In this document: piece by piece, positions 8,690 through 12,473 of the stretch | Layout of the letters: every line of letters starts with the position of its first letter | Position numbering within the stretch: position 1 is the stretch's first letter | DNA from: Pinguiococcus pyrenoidosus | Taxonomy: Eukaryota; Sar; Pinguiophyceae; Pinguiochrysidales; Pinguiochrysidaceae | Reading direction: 5' to 3' | DNA: 12,473 nt | NCBI GenBank assembly: GCA_019677205.1 | Contig: JAAMXY010001327.1 | Span: 9,951-22,423, forward strand | Translations under genes and position numbers: made by a program | The notes under the pieces: generated by a model | What the model was told of the DNA's origin: nothing | What the model saw: the letters and a program-made list of their open reading frames with translations, nothing else | The model's database searches: none

Positions 8690-10258
8690 ATGGCCGCCTA
8701 CGACGCTGCGGGCTTCCGAGAGAGCAGCCGCTTCAGCGTGGCGCCGATGATGGAGTGGACGGATCGCCACTACCGCTTCATGGCGCGCAAGCTCAGCCGC
8801 AGGGCCAAGCTGTACACGGAGATGGTGGTCGACGACACCTTGCTTCACCGTCAGGACGTAAGGCGCTTCGCATGTCGCCACCTTGGCGTAGCCCTGCTCT
8901 CATGGTCTTTCCTCTTGGTGTGGCAGAATCTGGAGCTGTTCTTGGGCCACGATCAGGAGGAGCATCCGCTGGCGTTGCAGCTGGGGGGCAACCGGCCCGA
9001 CATGCTGGCGGAGGCCGTGAGCCTGGCGCAGGGCTTTGGAGGCTTCTGCGAGATCAATCTCAACTGCGGCTGCCCCAGTCCCCGCGTGAGCAAGCGATGC
9101 TTTGGGGCGCGCCTGATGCTCGAGCCGGAGAGAACCGCACAGCTGGTGCACGAGATGGCCAGGAGAGCAACCGCCGTGCCGGTGACGGTGAAGTGCAGGA
9201 TCGGAGCGGACGACGTGGACCGCTACGAGGACCTCGTCTCCTTCGTCAGCCACATGCAGGGCGCAGGGGCCGACCACGTGGTCGTGCACGCTCGCAAGTG
9301 TCTCCTAGACGGCCTTAGCGCCTCCCAGAATAGAACGGTACCCCCGCTGAGACCGTGGTTTGTGCACCGCCTGGCCCGCGAGTTCCCGGACGTCACGGTG
9401 ATCCTAAACGGCGGCATCACCGACATGGACGTCGGCTTCGATCATCTCTTGCCTGCATGGTGGGGCGAGGAACGCACCCAGAGCAAGTGGTTCAGCGAGG
9501 CGCAGCAGCACGCGGACGACTTTGGGCAGAGCCTCGGGGGGTTTGACCTAAGCGACATGCTTCGACCTGTCCACGGAGTGATGGTTGGGCGGGCGGCGTA
9601 CAGCAGTTCGTGGAAGCTGCGCCACGTAGATACGCAGTTCTACGGCGCCTCCAGCGATCCGGGCGTCACGCGCCGGCAGATTCTTGAGGAGTACATGGAT
9701 TACGCGGAGCGGATCACCCGCGATCTGGAGTTTCGAATGTCGCCCATGAAGCTCATGATGCCGACGATGGGGCTGTTTTCGAATGAGCACGGCTGCCGGG
9801 CGTTCCGGCGAGTCGTCTCAGAGATCTATACGGGCAATAGGAACTTGGCGATGCAGCGACTCAACTCACTGAAGGAGCGGCAGCCAGCGGAGAGGCGCCA
9901 GCATATGTGGGAGCGCCTCCGACGCCTCGAGCTCGAGCCGCCTTCGCCCACCGGGGCTGACAAGTATGTGCAGAGGCATGGCATCGAGGACCTGTTCGGC
10001 GTCAGCGAGGTGCTGCACATGGCGATGGATGCCGTTCCTGAGCGGGTGCTGGACTACTACGACTACGACTTTGAGCCATATCTGCCACGCCTGCGAGCGG
10101 AGGACGTCGAAGGGATGAATCTCAACGTGCCCGCGAGACTGCTCGAGAGCGAGGACCACCGCAGACCAGAGACCATCGACGAAAAAGATACGGAAGAGCA
10201 GGACATTCCATCTAGCCCGCAGACGGATGCCGAGCCCCCTTTCCCGGCGACGGACTGA
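8690..10258 (+). CDS. DusA-type tRNA-dihydrouridine synthase with C-terminal extension
   Basis: FMN- and NADPH-dependent enzyme that reduces uridine in the tRNA D-loop; DusA members act at U20/U20a. Exons 8690-8857 and 8927-10258 give 499 residues. Seen: SVAPMMEWTDRHYR (16-29), TEMVVDDTLLH, EEHPLALQLGG (67-77), EINLNCGCPSPRV (98-110) with the likely catalytic Cys105, VTVKCRIG with Lys145, VVVHARKCLLDGLS with His177, ASQNRTVPPL, VILNGGI and HGVMVGRAAY. VHARK...GLS...N..VPPL marks DusA rather than DusB/C or eukaryotic Dus1-4. The second Cys of the family's FGACLM is Arg here (FGARLM). Between NGGI and GVMVGR there are about 38 residues more than usual, perhaps an unspliced-looking second intron (see findings). 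After about residue 385 an extension without a recognised domain ends in an acidic, Pro-rich tail. The ATG at 8690 directly precedes the barrel start. Confidence 0.92.
   Translation: MAAYDAAGFRESSRFSVAPMMEWTDRHYRFMARKLSRRAKLYTEMVVDDTLLHRQDVRRFACRHLGVALLSWSFLLVWQNLELFLGHDQEEHPLALQLGGNRPDMLAEAVSLAQGFGGFCEINLNCGCPSPRVSKRCFGARLMLEPERTAQLVHEMARRATAVPVTVKCRIGADDVDRYEDLVSFVSHMQGAGADHVVVHARKCLLDGLSASQNRTVPPLRPWFVHRLAREFPDVTVILNGGITDMDVGFDHLLPAWWGEERTQSKWFSEAQQHADDFGQSLGGFDLSDMLRPVHGVMVGRAAYSSSWKLRHVDTQFYGASSDPGVTRRQILEEYMDYAERITRDLEFRMSPMKLMMPTMGLFSNEHGCRAFRRVVSEIYTGNRNLAMQRLNSLKERQPAERRQHMWERLRRLELEPPSPTGADKYVQRHGIEDLFGVSEVLHMAMDAVPERVLDYYDYDFEPYLPRLRAEDVEGMNLNVPARLLESEDHRRPETIDEKDTEEQDIPSSPQTDAEPPFPATD
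8858..8926 (+). other. Stopless 69-bp intron 1 of the dihydrouridine synthase
   Basis: Donor GAC|GTAAGG and acceptor GTGGCAG|AAT, phase 0. Read through, it would add 23 residues, including a hydrophobic run, between LLHRQD and NLELFLGHDQEEHP. DusA proteins have a direct link here, so removal is preferred. Confidence 0.85.
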
Positions 10259-10377
10259 CGCTGTGGACGGACCGTCTCCCCCCGGACGAGCGCCTCTCGA
10301 TTGCGATGGGCTAGAAGCGGGACTCCCGGAGGCTTTGAGCGCAATAGATCGATAGAACCGCACATTGTCCATTTGGA
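10259..10377. other. Short convergent intergenic gap
   Basis: The 119 bp lies between the dihydrouridine synthase stop (plus) and the stop of the small SAP-like gene (minus). It must contain both 3' UTRs. No hairpin or poly(A) hexamer is obvious. Confidence 0.4.
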
Positions 10378-10937
10378 TCACTCGAGCTTCGAGTTCGACA
10401 TGTGCCGCCTTGCCCTTTCCATCAGCGACTCTCGGTCAAAGCAATCGGAGAAGTCGACGCCGCGGCTCCTCAGCTGCTCCTGCAACTCCTGCACGCTCAG
10501 GGTCTCCAGCTCGAGGCTTAAAGGCGCCTCCCCACCTCCCGATGCTTCCTGCTGTTTTTTCTTTTGCTTTTGCTTTTGCTGCTGCTCTTGCATCTCCCCC
10601 TCTGCTGCTCCAGACGCTGCCCTGTCTACGGCGAGAGGCAGAACGTGTCACGACGGCGGTTCTCACGCGAGGAGCGCGCTCTTGCAAAGCCAACCAAAAA
10701 GAGGAGCTCCAAACCTTTCTCCTGGGATTTCTGCACCGCCTCGTAAAGCTGTCTGGCCGTGAGCCCCCCCGGCCCGCGGAACACGTCTGGGTCGTCGCTG
10801 TTCCGGGTCTCTTCGTAGTCCGGTCGGAAGTCCCATGGCGGCCTCCGCCCTTTGGAGCCGAACGCCCGCCAAGGGTGCACTCCCACTTGCCTCCCTCGCC
10901 TGCTCAGCCCCGCCAGAAGTGCTCTCGACGTCAGCAT
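10378..10937 (-). CDS. Small protein with mitochondrial-like presequence and C-terminal SAP-like motif, function unknown
   Basis: Exons 10937-10715 and 10625-10378 give 156 residues, with one 89-bp intron (AAAG|GTTTGG to CCGTAG|AC, phase 1). The first 27 residues (MLTSRALLAGLSRRGRQVGV and on) are rich in Arg, Leu and Ser with no acidic residue, like a mitochondrial targeting peptide. The middle (34-74) has WDFRPDYEE and DPDVFRGPGGLTARQLYEAVQ. A Gln/Lys-rich low-complexity segment (86-101) follows, then LSVQELQEQLRSRGVDFSDC and FDRESLMERARRH (117-148), a helix-turn-helix pattern like SAP or ARMET C-terminal motifs. I do not recognise an orthologue. SAP motifs often bind nucleic acid, but variants of this kind also occur as protein-binding modules, so no function is claimed. 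It is divergent from the GILT gene and convergent with the dihydrouridine synthase. A longer frame upstream (ATG near 11076) exists but needs another junction. Confidence 0.68.
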
Positions 10938-11074
10938 CGCGGTGGCTGTCTCCGGTATCTGGCTTCGTTGTTCTTCGGACTCTGGACGCCAGCGACGGCG
11001 ACCGCTGAATCAGCTGACCAAGAGCGACGTCACCCCAACGCCGAAGAATCTGCGCCGCTGACGTCAGAGGAGCC
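10938..11074. promoter_or_regulatory. Very short divergent promoter region with GACGTCA motifs
   Basis: Only 137 bp separate the start codons of the SAP-like gene (minus) and the GILT gene (plus). The palindrome TGACGTCA is at 11059-11066, 8 bp before the GILT ATG, and CGACGTCA is at 11025-11032. A third CGACGTCA (10926-10933) lies just inside the SAP-like coding region. ACGT-core palindromes are classical bZIP sites; whether they act here is unknown. Confidence 0.4.
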
Positions 11075-12040
11075 ATGGATGTTCGAGCTCGGAGAGCCCC
11101 GGGGGTCGTCGTGGCCCTTCTGGTGAGTTGCGCGAGCGCCGCCAGACCCAGCTTGGACGTGTTCATCGAGTCCGGCTGTCCGGAGTGTCAATCCCTTGTC
11201 GCTACCGAGTTGAACCGAACGCTAGAGGCCGATGGCGTCCTGGAGGCCATCGACTTCCGCCTCGTGGCCTTCGGCAACTCCTACTGGCCCGTCTCTGGCT
11301 GTGCGGGCCAGGAGACCTACAACCGGCGCTACGGCTCTCCGTGCTGGGTGCGCAAGTGCGGCGTTCCGGACGCTCCCGAGCAGTGCTGGGGCTCTTCGGC
11401 CAGCGATCTCATGTGTCAGGTGGGACTCTGGAGGAACTTGGCCTCAGCTGCAAGAGGCTGAGAAGAGCTGAAGACCGGCTGCGTGTAGCATGGAGCTGCG
11501 GAGTGCCAGAACGACCTGCTCATCAACTGTGCGATGGTGCACAACCCGGAGCCCGAGGTGTACATGCCCTTCGTGACGTGCTTGGAAAAGCGGTATCCGT
11601 ACGGCGCGATGACGTGCGCGCAGAAGCTGGGTGCGTGCTGAGAGCTGTGCCCTGTGCGGACGACGCAGACAGAAGCTCACCACTCGGTTTCCTGGATGAA
11701 GGACTGGACTTCTCCAGCATCCAAGCCTGTGCGGCGGATGAAGCAATGGCGTGGCAGGTGACCAAGGACGCTGGAGAGGCCACAGCGCAGGCGCGGATTC
11801 CTGGCACTCCCACTCTGTTTCTGAACGGCGTCATGATGGCGTCGTATGTCAATTTACTGTCTCAGGTATCGAACTGGTCTTTGCCTGCTCGCAAGTCACC
11901 TGGTTTTCGTATCCACTCAATTCTTCACACGGCAGGTCTGTGAGACCTTCGAGCAGGAGGAAGCTCCTCTGGGATGCAGCAGTATCAGGAAGCCCTGCGA
12001 CTTTTTCACCCTGCGCGCTTGGATTGACACGATTTGGTAG
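11075..12040 (+). CDS. GILT-family thiol reductase (gamma-interferon-inducible lysosomal thiol reductase-like), secreted
   Basis: GILT enzymes reduce protein disulfides in acidic endosome- or lysosome-like compartments. Exons 11075-11419, 11489-11630, 11702-11865 and 11936-12040 give 251 residues, typical for the family. Introns are 69 bp (phase 0), 71 bp (phase 1) and 70 bp (phase 0). Residues 1-22 form a signal peptide with a VVVALLVSCASA core. LDVFIESGCPECQ carries the active-site CxxC at Cys35-Cys38. The signature CQHG..EC is created by splicing exon 1 (LMCQ) to exon 2 (HGAAECQNDLLINCA), residues 114-121. Then follow CLEKRYPYGAMTC, AQKLGLDFSSIQACA across intron 2, ARIPGTPTLFLNGVMM and a Cys-containing C-terminus (VCETFEQEEAPLGC). 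Intron 2 has competing acceptors at 11668 and 11672; 11701 was chosen because it restores KLGLDFSSIQAC. The last exon may overlap a tentative gene on the other strand. The family call is firm; compartment and substrate are inferred. Confidence 0.93.
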
Positions 12041-12472
12041 AGACATAGAAGAGAACTTCGTTGCCATAGTGCTTCTTCTTGCTGGGGTCTCTGCCTTTAG
12101 ACTCAATGTCTGCGGTTCAAAGCCCTGACACCGCTGCTCTCCAGCACAAATCGCTTGATCTGATACTTCTCTTGTCACGCACGAGCTCGGTCTCGCAGTC
12201 CACGGTCCTTTCTCAAACCTTCTGGGACACCCTTCTGGGCTTCCCGACGGGGTCCAAGTCCAAGCATTGGGAGGTGCTGTACAGCTCACCATACCAATTC
12301 TGAAGCGCAGCGCTGACTCCCTTCTTACTCATAAGCTTCCCTTCCCATGACTGCTACCGCATGGTCCGCGCTGGACCACAGATGCCGAGACCAGGGAAGA
12401 CAGGGCGGCCACCATGAATATCAATACGAAGATCGCGTCCTCCCCTTTGAGCCGTTGCCAGTTCTTCGTCAT
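12006..12472 (-). CDS. Tentative multi-exon secreted protein, unrecognised
   Basis: Several minus-strand open segments look coding from their GC-rich third positions, but I could not join them with certainty. Segment A from an ATG at 12472 begins MTKNWQRLKGEDAIFVLIFM and continues VAALSSLVSAS, a good signal peptide or anchor. Segment B, from 12299 after a CTTCAG acceptor, reads NWYGELYSTSQCLDLDPVGK then PRRVSQK. Removing 12379-12300 (80 bp, weak GTGGTC donor) would join A to B in phase 0. Segment C (about 12206-12171) reads TVDCETELVRDK in the same frame as B, but a TGA lies between them. A last segment (to the stop at 12006-12008) includes KKKHYGNEVLFYVSTKSC and overlaps the final GILT exon antisense. 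No family is recognised; the exon structure and even the gene's existence are uncertain. Confidence 0.33.
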
Positions 12473-12473
12473 G

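Noticed and set aside
9355-10020. Minus- and plus-strand open frames inside the dihydrouridine synthase exon
   Set aside because: They are shadows of the DusA coding frame, without motifs of their own.
11631-11668. A 38-bp GILT intron ending at the first AG
   Set aside because: It is far below the local intron size, and the 71-bp choice restores KLGLDFSSIQAC, typical of the family.
12087-12140. tRNA-like fragment containing GGTTCAAAGCC
   Set aside because: The flanking bases do not form a T-stem, and no acceptor or anticodon stem can be paired.
12079-12303. Plus-strand open frame after the GILT gene
   Set aside because: It is rich in Ser, Leu and Thr with no domain, and the minus strand has the stronger third-position GC bias.

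Overview
The window is nuclear DNA from a eukaryote, very probably an alga with a red-derived complex plastid. The coding regions are GC-rich and cut by short canonical GT-AG introns. I resolved 20 complete introns, all 65-114 bp, by requiring that conserved protein motifs join across them; 13 are phase 0. The ribose-5-phosphate isomerase starts with a hydrophobic signal followed by an AFVA motif, as in proteins sent to cryptophyte, stramenopile, haptophyte, dinoflagellate or chromerid plastids. The species cannot be fixed from the sequence. Eight genes in 12.5 kb, with strand changes at nearly every gene and tiny introns, argue against a typical dinoflagellate nuclear locus.

Layout, left to right: (1) 1-3849, minus, a PPIP5K/VIP1 inositol pyrophosphate kinase-phosphatase whose 3' end leaves the window; (2) 4275-5419, plus, a ubiquitin-like protein resembling HERP; (3) 5751-6867, plus, a plastid-type ribose-5-phosphate isomerase; (4) 6874-8342, minus, a METTL2/6/8-type tRNA m3C methyltransferase; (5) 8690-10258, plus, a DusA-type tRNA dihydrouridine synthase; (6) 10378-10937, minus, a small protein with a mitochondrial-like presequence and a SAP-like C-terminus, function unknown; (7) 11075-12040, plus, a GILT-family thiol reductase; (8) about 12006-12472, minus, a tentative unrecognised secreted protein.

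The genes are packed as divergent pairs (1/2, 4/5, 6/7), with 137-425 bp between start codons, and convergent pairs (3/4, 5/6, 7/8). The stop codons of genes 3 and 4 are 6 bp apart, and genes 7 and 8 may overlap on opposite strands, so antisense 3' ends are expected. Genes 4 and 5 are both tRNA-modifying enzymes placed head to head. The others look like unrelated housekeeping functions, and I see no operon, mobile element, CRISPR array or RNA gene.

No clearly new multi-gene system is visible. The points most worth checking are the stopless 3n introns, the HERP-like protein without a membrane hairpin, the head-to-head tRNA-modification pair, the near-overlapping convergent genes and the unrecognised gene at the right edge.
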